DNA of 64,000 bases, from the NCBI RefSeq assembly GCF_910594005.1, contig NC_057831.1, positions 39,018,001-39,082,000 on the forward strand, read 5' to 3'. Numbering within the stretch: the first letter of the stretch is position 1; each line of letters starts with the position of its first letter. This DNA is from Cervus elaphus (lineage: Eukaryota; Chordata; Mammalia; Artiodactyla; Cervidae). Below the pieces are notes generated by a model. It saw nothing but the letters and a program-made list of their open reading frames with translations, was not told the DNA's origin and searched no databases. Shown piece after piece: positions 52,971-64,000 of this stretch. A program made the translations under genes and the position numbers.

Positions 52971-54164
52971 TTATCTTTATTCTATATAGTCTGTGATGGT
53001 TTAGAGTTTAACATATTAGGCCATAATAAGCCTTCAAAAACTGTTAAGTCTCCCTTACTCTGGCTTATTTATTGTCATATATTTCAAGCAATAAATATGC
53101 CACCTGACATCAACTTACTCTGAACTAGTACAATGCTGTCTACAGTAAATAGCAAGTAAACTAAAGATATTCAAATCAGTACTGATGCATTAGAAGTCAG
53201 TAAAATGTTTTAACTCCTGAAGATACAGATATTCACACTTTGTTTCTGCTTATCTGTTTTTTTTTTAATCAGAGTAGCACTTTGTGCATAATATGCAAAA
53301 GTTATAATATCACTACTTATCTTGGCAAATATCCCCACCTTCCTTCTGTATTGAGGAAATCTATACTTTACTATCCAGCTTTCTTCTGCTCCTTGGTTCA
53401 TGTACTGCACGTAAGTTCTGATGCAAGTTAATTTATCTGGAGGACCTGATTGCAAGTTAGTTATTTAGAGGGTCCTATGGAGCCATTCATTACAAATGGA
53501 ACCACCATGGCTAACAAGGACGACCTGACAACAGTTCCATGGTGAGTCTCCAAGGAGTGACAGCTTGAGCTATAGCATATGTGCTTGGAGAACTTTCGAG
53601 GGACAGCAGACTGCATTTTTGGTCTTATTGTTTCAGAATGCCAAGGCATTATGGGGACATGACTATTAACAATAGAGCCTGCCATTGTTTTGCTGTTATT
53701 TTTTCTCAAGGCTTTCTGAGTGACAGTCCCTGGGGAGAGTGAATTATCATCCTTAACTTGTAACTTAACTGCTCCTTTTGTCATTCTGCATAATTGCTGT
53801 CACCCAGGTAAAACTAAATGGTTTTTCTCCCTGGGAAATTCTCCCACACTCAGCTTGGAGCCCTTCAGGCAAGACAGGCAGTGGGGAACCTGGGCAGATA
53901 ATGTGGTGATCTAAAATCACTCCTAGAAAAGGAGTCTTTGAGAAGCTTTGTCTCTAAAACAAATGTCAGGCGCAATGAAGCCATTTGTTTAAGTAACTAA
54001 GGTTGCCATTTATTTAGCAGTTACAAAATTATTTATTAAAATAGTATGTGACAAATAGAATTATGGAGATTAAATTGTTAATACATTGAAAGTGCTTAGT
54101 CCAATGTGTGTCAAAAAATAAGAGATCAATAATTGATAAAAAAATAAGAGATTGATAATTATTG
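52971..54164. other. No gene recognised
   Basis: About 1.2 kb of mixed composition. A 107-codon minus frame (53461-53784) and a 93-codon plus frame at 52842-53123 are open but show no family signal. Confidence 0.45.
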
Positions 54165-54260
54165 CTTTGTGCTATTATGTATTTAATCATTACAACTCTC
54201 ATTCAAGGTGGTTATTAGTCCCATTTTATAGATGAGAAAACTGAACTTTATTGGAGTTGG
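54165..54260 (-). repeat. MIR fragment, antisense
   Basis: 'atttaatcattacaactctc', 'cccattttatagatgagaaa' and 'actgaacttta' match the antisense MIR centre. Confidence 0.65.
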
Positions 54261-54624
54261 ATTTTAGAAATAAGTGGGCTAAATTCTGAAGGAGGATGTG
54301 CTTTACTTCCCAAATGCTCTCTGATTCACCCAATGACTTATGTCAAGGGAGAGATGGAGGTAGGTGGCCATCCAGGGGAAATGGACAATCTTTGGAGCTG
54401 ATTACAGACTATCAAGTTTACCAGTTAGTCCCATTATATGAGTGAATTTTTCCACTTTTCTATAAAGCTGTATTTTCATAAAATTAATATAATTATTTGA
54501 AAAATAGCTCCTTGGATACTTTTTTTTCATGAAGGCCTTGAGGCTGATAATAAATATTAAAAATCGTATTTACCACAATAGTAGTAGTAGTCACAATAAT
54601 AAAAATAACAATAATAATGTGAAC

Positions 54625-54985
54625 AGTAATGGTTAGCACTTATTGGGCATTTACCAGTGCCAAGATTGCTCTAAGCAATTACCACTGATTATCTCATTTC
54701 ATTGTCATTGCTGCTGCTGCTGCTGCTAAGTCGCTTCAGTCGTGTCTGACTCTGACCCCATAGATGGCAGTCCACCAGGCTACCCCTTCCCTGGGATTCT
54801 CTGGGCAAGAACACTGGAATGGGTTGCCATTTCCTTCTCCAATAGACAGGTGTTATTATTATCCCTGATTTATATACTACAAAACTGAGGATTAGAGAGG
54901 TAAAGTAACATATGGAAAGCCTGAGTTATTGAATAGATGAGACAAGATTTGAATCCAGGCTGTCAGACCCCTGAGTCATGTTCTT
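54625..54985 (-). repeat. MIR SINE, antisense, split by a SINE monomer
   Basis: 'gcacttattgggcatttacc', 'ctaagcaattaccactgatt' and 'atctcatttcattg' before, then 'gttattattatccctgattt', 'aaaactgaggattagagagg' and 'gatttgaatccaggctgtc' after. Confidence 0.8.
54710..54842 (-). mobile_element. Single-monomer Bov-tA/Bov-A SINE inside a MIR
   Basis: It begins (CTG)n, then 'ctaagtcgcttcagtcgtg', and ends 'gccatttccttctcca'. No clear TSD was found. Confidence 0.92.
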
Positions 54986-56605
54986 TTCACAGGTGGTGCC
55001 TGATGGATTGAGACTCAAACCCAGTACTGTCATATGCTCCCTTTCTTTCCTTTTCATTCAAATCCAGGATAAGCATGGATGCCTCTTGAATCCACCTTCT
55101 GCTGTACTTACATTTGATTAGATTTGCAAGACACAGCCATTGGGTTTTAGAATGTGAAGTGTTCTTAAACTTTATGATGATGCAAACTGGCAGCCCCCAA
55201 ACAAACACACACGACTAAGTACAATGTAAAAGTAAATTCACTGATTATACAGGTTATTCTCAGTCACATCTGAAAAAGCAGAGAAAGTGACATAGCATAT
55301 GGTTAGGAAGGGGGACTGGAGCCTCGGGAGTGAAGTCTCTTTGGAGTCATGTTAGCACTTCTAGAAAAGGGATACACTGAAAAGCATATTCATATGACTG
55401 TTTTTTTCCTTATATAAGACTACAGAAAGGAAAATCTTTGCCAGCAAGTGAAGGACACTGGTTAAAAAGAGTGGTTGAACAACACTGACCTAACTAAAAG
55501 TATGTCTAGTTTTTACTCAGACAGTCCTGTGCTTAAAGACTGTATACAGTTTTGAGCAAATTATTTCAACTGAGCCTCAATTTAATCTTTAAAGAAGAGA
55601 TGCAGATACTTTTCTTGCAGGTACAATTCCTAGCACATGGTTATTACTCTGTAACTGAAAACTATTACTATTACTATTACTGTGATCATCTATCTTAATT
55701 CCAAGGTTAAAGTAATATTCATTCAATGACAAAATGATCAATTTTGAAAATTCATATCCACATTAATGTTATTCTCATTGTCCTGTAATCAACTTAGTAT
55801 TTTTCTACAGTCACTGACAACTGTAAATATACTCCATACTTTATGCTCTATTTCTCTCTCTCTGTTTTTTTTTTCCCCACAATGATCTCTCTGGTCCAGC
55901 TTCCAAAGCAGCATATCTCTTCTCTTTATGCTTCATGACTTTTCTCTCTAAGGTACTCAAAACCAGAGATTCCAGTTCTCGTGGCATACATAATATATTT
56001 TGTATTAAAACAAAGAATGATTTCAACTCCTGACCATATTCACTGAAAGAAAGCAGGTATTGTAGCCTGTCCATTCCTTGATGAAATTGCTCATAAGGAG
56101 TCTTAAAATGTACAAAGGCTCAATTCCATGTTGATGGAAAAATATTTAAAAATAGTGTGAAGACCAGCCTGTCCCCTAGAAATATACTGAGTCACAAATT
56201 CCAGCTACATTCTTTGAAGGGTTAAAGTTGTCCTGAGGAGTGTCTCTGAAAACAAACCACCCCAGGGATCTGTTGGTGGTTATATTGCCACTTTCCCATG
56301 CGCTGGACCTTAGTTGCCAGGGTCAGATATTCTGCAGCTGTCCTGGCAGTCACAAGGAGGAGCTGATGATATTTAACTTAGGACACCAGCCAAGAATTAT
56401 TTATCTGTCAAAACTTGTCAAATATAAATCAGTGTTACTTTGCCTGCTGAGCCCTAGACTGTCTGTCTAATTTCCATGAGGGAGATCAGGAGATAATGTC
56501 TCTAAAGGCAGGAAAGGGCAGCCTCATTGCAAAAGGTAAAAAGATAAACAAGACACTCTTTTGTAACTTTCTTCCCTTCCACTAAAAACAAAGGAGCATC
56601 CCTTG
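54986..56605. other. No gene recognised
   Basis: About 1.6 kb unassigned, with a CT-rich stretch at about 55852-55875. No domain-bearing frame. Confidence 0.5.
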
Positions 56606-56737
56606 ACATTTTAAAAAAATTTTTGGCCATGCCACATGACACATGGGATCTTAGTTCGCCGACCAGAGACTGAACTCCTGTCCCCCTTTGCATTGGAAGC
56701 ATGGAGTATTAACCACTGGACTGCCATGGAAATCCAT
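56606..56737 (-). mobile_element. CHR-type tRNA-derived SINE (cetartiodactyl)
   Basis: 'tttttggccatgccacatg', 'catgggatcttagttcgcc', 'gaccagagactgaactcc', 'gcattggaagcatggagta' and 'accactggactgccatgg' are the antisense CHR layout. The probable imperfect TSD contains 'ttgaca/ttgact' around 56602 and 56744. Confidence 0.85.
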
Positions 56738-58838
56738 CCTTTTGACTTTTAATTGCATTGTCTCCACAAGTAGCAACACTAAATTATGAGTCAGGGAAAT
56801 CGACACCTTCCTTCCCCTGGCTCACCTCAAGGACCTTTGGATTTCAAAAGTTGGCTCTGAAGCACCTGGCTTTCCAGGAGTTTGAAATGTGTCAAATTGA
56901 TTCAAACTTGCCTGGACACTCCTTTCAAGTGTGGAAATGGTGACCTCTTCCAGGTCACCTTCCAAGCTCTTTTTCATGCTTGGATCTCCTAAGCTGCAGC
57001 CCAGATGGGACCAGTTGCTTCTCTCCCAGCCCCTCAGTTAAAAGGGCACATTTGGTTTGCAGAAGATGTCAGAAGAATGCTTGTCTTGGGCTTACTTCTA
57101 TTAACATTTTCTTTGTGAACAAATTTGTATAGGGGAAAGAAGAGAAAAGAAAGGAAACCTGTTTTGTGTGTCTTTGAGTGTGTTCATGTGTGTGCATGTG
57201 TATGTGCATGTATGTGTGTGTGTGGTGGGGGTATGCTTATAGCCCTGCTGATAAAAAAAAACAAAACAAAAAAACAGCAGATATTTGGAAGCATAGCATG
57301 CTGAGGGTTTGACTTCTGAGAGAGAACAGGGCACACCTGTCAGACTTTACACTTTGATTCCTGCTTCTGCGGTTAGTAAATAAAATATCTGAAGGGATAG
57401 GAATTGCTCTGGTGTCCAGTGGCTTTAGGGTTAAGGTTTACCTTACGGTGTTGCAAGTCCACCCTGTGGCTCAGAATAACTTCATACTGAGTGAAGATAT
57501 TTGAGACCTGTTACCCTATAGGAAAGCAGCTGAAAAATTAATTTGCCAACTGGAGAGCAAACTCACAGGTGTGGGGAGAAAAGATTCAGTCAATGTCAAT
57601 AAGAGCATTTTGGAGAAATAGTGTGTTTCTGTCTCCTATTTGATTTCAGTGTAAATTTCAGGGCCTAGTAGGTGCTTGATAAATGACTAGAATGAAGCTA
57701 CATACTATGCTATGTTTACATAATACATGTTACATAACTTTTTTAGTATTCTACTCTTGATCTAAGTAATTGACCAGTAATGAGTCCCTGTGATATTTTA
57801 AAAAAATATCAAAACTAGCTACAGAAGATGCCAACTCAACTTAGGTGTTCAATGCATGCTGGCTGGATAAATGTAAAATTCACTACTGAAAACTATTGCC
57901 AGTAAAATAATTGCATGCTGCTTGACCTCAGACATAAGCAAGAACATGCATCTAACATATATTTATGGTAGACACTTGCAATTCCTTTTAGAGAAAATAG
58001 TTCCCAGGGCAATCTATTTCTGGATTTGTCTAGAACAGTTGTTGAAGTCATAATTAAAATGTTTTCCTTGATTTGGAGCAGGAGAAGAATTGGGCCTTTG
58101 GTTGTCCAGCTGTGAGAAATGGCCCTTTATGGAGGAGGAGGTGACATTCTTTCCATCCATAATTCAGTGGCTTAATCCTTAGCAACAGACTTAATCATTG
58201 CTTCAGGTTTTCCAGCTGAGTTAAACTAACAGAGTGAGATGAAGACTGCTAAGGAAATGTCTGGTTGTTCACATATTGATTAAATCCTATACATCATCAC
58301 CCCGTTTTTAAGGTCAAAATGAATAGAAGTTAGGAAACTCTCCCAGCATCCTCAAGTGACTAAATGTTTAATTATTGAGAGAACAAATAACCTAAGTCTG
58401 CTTCAAAACATGCAGCCTGAGTGCCTGTGTAACAGTCCTTCATCTTACCTTGAAAGACAGCCTGCCTTAGGTTGCATTCCTTTTAGAAAAGAGTTCCAGG
58501 GAATATTTCTCACCTCTTGAATAACATCAGTTGATTTCCTTTTATCAGACCATGATATCTATGGACTTAATGATGTTTTCCTCCTTATTTTAGCTTAGGA
58601 GGAGCACAGGGTCAAATCTCTTGCTCTGCTATGGATTTCATAAGGACCAAGGAGTTTTCATACTATTTATTCCCTTCAGCTTGCTGAAGGCTTTTTATGT
58701 ATAACATTTAAACATGATTTGATTCTCCCTTTTCTATTTTGTCTTATTTGTGTGAGTATGTGTATTGTAAACCACAGGACATTTCTTTTTATATTATGTG
58801 AACTTCAAGTCACAAGTTTTGAATTATAAATTTAACCA
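56738..58838. other. No gene recognised; GT-rich run
   Basis: About 2.1 kb mostly free of identifiable repeats. GT-rich simple sequence at 57160-57230 and an A-rich run at 57252-57278. The remainder could hold conserved noncoding DNA but shows no exon-like frame. Confidence 0.45.
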
Positions 58839-58846
58839 CAAGCTAT

Positions 58847-59062
58847 GAAAGTGAAAGTGTTAGTCGCTCAATCGTGTCCGAATCTTTGCGACCCCATGGA
58901 CTGTAGCCTGCCAGGCTCCTCTGTCCTTGGAATTCTCCAGGCAAGAATACTGGAGTGGGTTGTCATTCCCTTCTCCAGGGGATCTTCCCAACCCAGGGAT
59001 CAATCCTAAGTCTCCCACATTTCAGGCAGATTCTTTACCATCTGAGTCACCAAGGAAGCCAT
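58847..59062 (-). mobile_element. Bov-tA SINE
   Basis: Antisense copy: 'gaaagtgaaagtgttagtcg' to head 'ttctttaccatctgagtcac'. Short TSD around 'aagctat' (58840-58846 and 59063-59069). Confidence 0.93.
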
Positions 59063-59089
59063 AAGCTATACTAAAATCAATATAAGCCG

Positions 59090-59235
59090 TGTCATCTTTG
59101 GCAAGTTTTAAAACTTTTCTATGCTTTTGTTTTCTCATCTGTAAAATGAAGATTATAAGGTTTATAGTGTTGTGATGAGGACCAAACGAATTAATAAAGT
59201 GAAGTGTTAATTGTAAAATGCTACCTTCACCATTA
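59090..59235 (+). repeat. MIR SINE
   Basis: 'tttggcaagttttaaaact', 'tctcatctgtaaaatgaaga' and 'tgttgtgatgaggaccaaac' match MIR. Confidence 0.75.
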
Positions 59236-59472
59236 ACTCTAAGCTCTTTGATAACATACAAAGTAATTTAACAAGTTTTAAATTCCCAGGGTTTCAGGCC
59301 ACACATGACTTTTATTATCAACTCTTTTGGTCATGGGATCTTACAGGCCTGGGATGGTTTTGTATTTTTCTCAAACACCTATATACCTTCACCTTTACAA
59401 TTCTCCTTGCATCTAAGCAACCCAAATAATACTGAATCTTTGGTCCTTTTTGCTACTCTGCTCTTCTGGCTA

Positions 59473-59665
59473 TACCAGGATTTCTCAGCCTGGGCATTAC
59501 TGACATATGAGACTGCATAATTCTTTGTTATGGGTATCTGTCCTGTTTATTGTAGAACATTTTTCAGCATCCCCAATCTCTACCCACAAGATGCCAGTAG
59601 CATTCTTCAGTGTGGCAACCAAAAATGTCTCTAGGTATTGTTAAATCTTCCCTGGTTACATAACA
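59473..59665 (-). repeat. hAT-type MITE (old DNA transposon)
   Basis: 'aggatttctcagcctgggc', 'attactgacatatgagact', 'ctacccacaagatgccagta' and 'ggcaaccaaaaatgtctcta' follow a widespread old hAT-derived repeat. Exact family not named. Confidence 0.6.
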
Positions 59666-60509
59666 AGGAGTCAGTTACGACTCTTCCATGCTAGATCTGT
59701 TCCTTTGGCTGCTTTTGTTATTATAATCTCACATAATGGCTTGGCTCAGAGAATCTGCCCTTCTGCCTGACTTTTAAGCTAAAGTGCCTTTGTTCTGAAC
59801 TCCGTCCACCTGTAGATGGGAGGAAAGAAGACATTAACACATCCCCTGCCTGAGGTTTGCCATTCTAGGAGATATTTTTAAGATTGAATAGACTTTTCAC
59901 TTTGTTTCCTTACCTCCCTCCATTTCTGATCCATAAAAGAAACTGGTATCCAGACCCAAACAAGATGGTTATTTTGAGACATTAGTCTGCCATCTTCTGG
60001 GTCAGCCAGCCTTCCAAATAAAGTCATATCCCTTGCCTTAATACCTCATCCCTCAGATTCCCACTGAGCAGAGCAAGCTTGGACATGGCCCACTTGAGAA
60101 ACACTGGTTTATAACATTTTGTGGTACTTATTTAGTAAAGTAAGTTTTCTGGAGCCAGAAAAGAATCTTAAATTATTTAGGAATATATATATATATATAT
60201 ATATATAAAACTTACTAATAAGGCAGGGTCACAGTCTAATGATATCATCAAAATAAATCTTAATACAAGTAGGTATTTTTTACCTTTATTTTATGTGATC
60301 TGTGGAACACCCAGAAAGTCCTTTTGCTTCCTTTAAATATGTACTTACTCAAAAGCTGTAAGGTCTTAAATTCCAGCATTAATAAATGAATCCTTTTACA
60401 TGTTATGTTCTTTTAAAAGCCAAAAGCCCTGGGAAGGAAGTGCTAATTAAAATTAATTCACACTGAGGTATTAGGAAGTCCCAATAGCAGGGCACTGTGT
60501 GGAAAATCT
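59666..60509. other. No gene; TA microsatellite inside
   Basis: Unassigned; (TA)n at 60183-60207. Confidence 0.55.
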
Positions 60510-60660
60510 GTAGACATAGAGTTAAAAGACTTACTTACCTTATTGCTTTGAACAAGTCACTTAACCTCTCTCAGTTAGAATCTCTTCTGGAAAATAGGAA
60601 TGATGAAGTTGACCCACAGATTCCTATTTTGAGCATTAAATAATGTAATGCAAGTAAAAA
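60510..60660 (+). repeat. MIR SINE
   Basis: 'ttgaacaagtcacttaacc', 'tctctcagttagaatctctt' and 'ctggaaaataggaatgatga' match MIR. Confidence 0.65.
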
Positions 60661-61417
60661 TATTTTTAAAGGCCAATATTGCTGTTTTTTAAGCTTTTGT
60701 GACATTCTTCTAACTAAAAACCTAGGATATAAAACCACTAAATGCCTAAGATGGAGATCTTTAAAATAAATTCCAACCAAGGACCTCAAAGTTTTAGCCA
60801 CAGTAATCTGAATTAAAAAAAAAATTAAATAAGGAGTTTGCAGAATTTCTGGAATATCTGAGAGAAAATTGAAGGCCAACTGGCTAATAATAGAACTGCA
60901 AAAATGTTTATCTACCGTCTAGATATTATACTTCCTACCAATTACCCATGACCCTTCCAGACTTCTGGCTGTCCCCTTTGTATCTGAAAAATAGGAGTCA
61001 TTATTCAGCTTCTGATTGAACTTTTAAAGTCCAAAATGGAAGTTATATTACTATATTAACTCAGGGAAGTGCTACTGAAAACCATCCATTACATGTATAA
61101 AATCAATGTTTGTTATCAACCAGCCTATGAAGAGAGACTGTAACCTATACTTTTGGAAACCAATATAGGAGTGTTGTGGTAACCATCAATTTGAATCTTT
61201 AACAGTAGAGAAAAATACTTTCTTCTCTTCTGGGCTGGTCACCTGAACACTGTGCTTAACAAGCATCTGGGAATTTCCTACCTTTTCCATTTTAAAAATC
61301 ACACTGTTGGAAGCAGGGTAGTCCCTGCAGCACTGGTAGCATGACAATATTACCTTGTGTTTGTATCAAATTAATGCTAGACTAGGAAGAGTGAACTTTT
61401 AATTATTTATCTCTATC
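60661..61417. other. No gene recognised
   Basis: Unassigned sequence; short frames only. Confidence 0.5.
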
Positions 61418-61780
61418 TAGAGGAGAAAACTCTTGAGAGTCCCTTGGAAGGCAAGGAGATCAAACCAGTCCATCCTAAAGGAAATCAGTCCTGAATATTC
61501 ATTGGAAGGACTGATGGTGAAGCTGAAACTCCAATATTTTGGCCAGCTGAAGCGAAAAATTGGCTCATTGGAAAAGACCCTGATGCTGGGAAAGATTGAA
61601 GGCAGGAGGAGAAGGGGATGACAGAGGATGAGATGATTGGATGGCATCACCAGCTTGATGGACATGAGTCTGAGCAAGTTCCAGGAGGAGTTGGTGATGG
61701 ACAGGGCAGCTTGGTGTGCTGCCGTCCATGAGGCTGCAAAGAGTCAAACACAGCTGAGCAACTGAACTGAACTGAAATTC
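61418..61780 (+). mobile_element. BovB LINE 3' end fragment
   Basis: Sense copy from the 'gagtcccttggaaggcaag' region to the terminal 'ctgaactgaactgaa'. The plus frame at 61433-61621 encodes LKLQYFGQLKRKIGSLEKTLMLGKI-type BovB C-terminal sequence. Confidence 0.93.
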
Positions 61781-61809
61781 ATAGTCACCTGCTCTTACTA
61801 GCCACTCTG

Positions 61810-61975
61810 CTCTGCCAGATATCTTTACAAACTTTGTCTAATTTAATTTTCCCAACAAATCAGTGAGAGAGAGAAGTATTCTTGTCTTCTGTTAAATGTT
61901 GAAGTTATTGAAACCACAGGAGTTAAATTGTGTGGAATTGAGATTCAAACTTTGATGTTCTTTCTTTAAGTAAGC
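61810..61975 (-). repeat. MIR SINE, antisense, diverged
   Basis: 'tatctttacaaactttgtct', 'aatttaattttcccaacaaa' and 'gattcaaactttgatgttc' follow antisense MIR order. Confidence 0.5.
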
Positions 61976-62885
61976 ATTTTGTCTGTACATCACAAACCAG
62001 AGAATAAATAAAACTTAACGTATCACATTGTCAAGTCCTGACAAACTCAATACAAATAACAGGATTGTATCTTATCTTGAATTAAAACCTCAATCTTCTG
62101 AACTCCTATGCTTCTTTATTTAAACCTCTTAGTTCTTGTACTATCTTTTTTATATCAAAACCATTCATGAGAATTACCCGTGGTAGAATGAATGTTGTGG
62201 TATTTCCTACAATTCCAGTTTTTCTACCATATTCATTCATTCATTCATTCATACCTCCCATGTTTGGGGCACCAGGAAGATAGAAATACATACCCTAAGC
62301 ATAATCCAGTGAGTTTCACTTCAACTTTTGTTAAATGAATGAAATACAGCCTTTCTTGACTATTTTAGTTACTTCTCCAAATCCCTGGAGATATAAATTA
62401 TCCTTTCATAGCTCTTCACTCACACATGTTTTTTATTTTAGGATTTTTTTCCCCCACCAAATATGTGTATCTAGCAAGTGATACTCTAGGCCTGGAAAAT
62501 AAGTTCTCACGTGGTAGAACCTTTTGTCACCTATTTCAAAAACAAAATCCATATTTATCCGTCATCTCACTTTTGCTTTTATTGCTATAAACTTGTCTGT
62601 ATTCATTATAATCATAGTCGCTGACACAGATAATCAGCCCAGTATGTGAAGGGGATTTTCAGAGTTTGCACAAGGCTAGAGAAGAGTTCCCTGGGTGAAA
62701 TTTAACCAGGTCCACAGAAAATTCTTACGCTTGCATGTAATATATTTTCAGGCTTTTACTTTGTATCTTATCACTCCTGTGCACAGCACATCCACACTCT
62801 GCCATTCTGTTTTGTTTTAAGATATTTTCTGCCATTGTTCATTTAAAAATTATGTTTACTTTTTTTTCTTTTTTTTCTGCTCATT
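61976..62885. other. No gene; ATTC microsatellite inside
   Basis: Unassigned; (ATTC)n at 62231-62252; T-rich near the right end. Confidence 0.55.
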
Positions 62886-64000
62886 TTTTTTTTTAAATTT
62901 TTTAAAATTTATTTTTATTAGTTGGGGGCTAATTACTTTACAATATTGTAGTGGTTTTTGTCATACATTGACATGAATCAGCCATGGATTTACATGTATT
63001 CCCCATCCCGATCCCCCCTCCCACCTCCCTCTCCACCTGATTCCTCTGGGTCTTCCCAGTGCACCAGGCCCGAGCACTTGTCTCATGCATCCAGCCTGGG
63101 CTTGTAATCTGTTTCACCCTAGATAATATACATGTTTCGATGCTGTTCTCTCAAAACATCCCACCCTTGCCTTCTCCCACAGAGTCCAAAATTCTGTTCT
63201 GTACATCTGTGTCTCTTTTTCTGTTTTGCATATAGGGTTATTGTTACCATCTTTCTAAATTCCATATATATGCATTAGTATACTGTATTGGTATTATTCT
63301 TTCTGGCTTACTTCACTCTGTATAAGGGGCTCCAGTTTCATCCATCTGATTAGAACTGATTCAAATGAATTCTTTCTGATGGCTGAGTAATATTCCATGG
63401 TGTATATGTACCACAGCTTCCTTATCCATTCATCTGCTGATGGGCATCTAGGTTGCTTCCATGTCCTGGCTATTATAAACAGTGCTGCGATGAACATTGG
63501 GGTGCACGTGTCTCTTTCAGATCTGGTTTTCTTGGTGTGTATGTCCAAGAGTGGGATTGCTGGGTCATATGGCAGTTCTATTTCCAGTTTTTTAAGAAAT
63601 CTCCACACTGTTCTCCATAGCGGCTGTACTAGTTTGCATTCCCACCAACAGTGTAAGAGGGTTCCCTTTTCTCCACAGCCTCTCCAGCATTTATTGCTTG
63701 TAGACTTTTGGATAGTAGCCATCCTGACTGGCGTGTAATGGTACCTCATTGTGGTTTTGATTTTCATTTCTCTGATAATGAGTGATGTGGAGCATCTCTT
63801 CATGTGTTTGTTAGCCATCTGTATGTCTTCTTTGGAGAAATGTCTGTTTAGATCTCTGGCCCATTTTTTGATTGGGTCATTTATTTTTCTGGAATTGAGC
63901 TTCAGGAGTTGCTTGTATATTTTTGAGATTAATCCTTTGTCTGTTTCTTCATTTGCTATTATTTTCTCCCAATCTGAGGGCTGTCTTTTCACCTTGCTTA
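62886..64000 (-). mobile_element. L1 (bovid type), antisense, runs off the window
   Basis: The T-rich tail is at the left (62886-62920), then the antisense 3'UTR with the G-rich tract complement (63005-63040) and ORF2 C-terminal sequence to the last base of the window. The true 5' end and TSD lie outside. Confidence 0.95.
63294..63992 (-). pseudogene. L1 ORF2 C-terminal part with early stop
   Basis: 232 open codons of ORF2p C-terminus; the frame is open at the window edge so the start is unknown. The Cys-rich segment is complete (CWRGC, then HCWWEC). It ends SEVSQKE and TAA, roughly 13 residues before the normal end, where GAT AAA of the intact copy reads GAA TAA. Whether the upstream part is intact cannot be seen. 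The early stop would remove only the extreme C-terminus. Confidence 0.9.

Noticed and set aside
53461..53784. 107-codon minus-strand open frame as a gene
   Set aside because: No recognisable family; the region reads as old noncoding sequence.

Overview
The window is a gene-poor, repeat-dense piece of a ruminant (bovid-type) nuclear genome. The evidence is the repeat set: Bov-tA and Bov-A2 tRNA/BovB-derived SINEs, several BovB (RTE-class) LINE copies, a young bovid-type L1 family, one CHR-type cetartiodactyl SINE, and older mammalian repeats (MIR, L2, MER5/hAT MITEs, MaLR-type LTRs, ancient L1). The sequence cannot separate cattle, buffalo, sheep, goat or related species. I see no host protein-coding exon, no rRNA or tRNA gene, and no CRISPR or prokaryotic system.

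The main feature is a full-length L1 at 36998-44577 on the + strand. It has a GC-rich 5'UTR starting with a YY1-type motif and carrying a six-unit 19-bp tandem array. An uninterrupted 308-codon ORF1 and an uninterrupted 1272-codon ORF2 follow, then a G-rich 3'UTR and an A-rich tail. A 16-bp identical target-site duplication flanks it. All endonuclease, reverse transcriptase and Cys-rich residues that I checked are present. Five other pieces of the same L1 family are present: 18046-18558 (-), 20163-20406 (+, 17-bp TSD), 21179-22434 (+, with a 5' inversion), 51328-51570 (+) and 62886-64000 (-, running off the window).

Layout: 1-9 kb holds old repeats, a decayed C2H2 zinc-finger pseudogene (about 2040-2345, -) and AT-rich sequence. 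9-22.9 kb is a nest of BovB, Bov-tA/Bov-A2 and L1 insertions, several lying inside a much older antisense L1 (about 15.1-19.6 kb). 22.9-32 kb holds L2/MIR/MaLR remnants with scattered SINEs. 32.2-35.2 kb is an older antisense L1 interrupted by a Bov-A2 and a BovB. 37.0-44.6 kb is the intact L1. 44.6-62.9 kb is mostly unique or ancient sequence with MIRs, two of them split by younger SINEs. The window ends inside another antisense L1.

Functionally the only cooperating genes are the two L1 ORFs. ORF1p is an RNA-binding chaperone and ORF2p an endonuclease/reverse transcriptase. Together they carry out target-primed reverse transcription of their own RNA, and L1 machinery of this kind is the usual source of retrocopies such as the zinc-finger relic. 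BovB RTE machinery is thought to mobilise the Bov-tA/Bov-A2 SINEs, which share its 3' end; every BovB copy here is truncated or broken. Other signals worth checking are a pair of CTCF-like motifs near 13.8-14.0 kb, a perfect 19-bp inverted repeat at 31637-31680 and several small tandem duplications.
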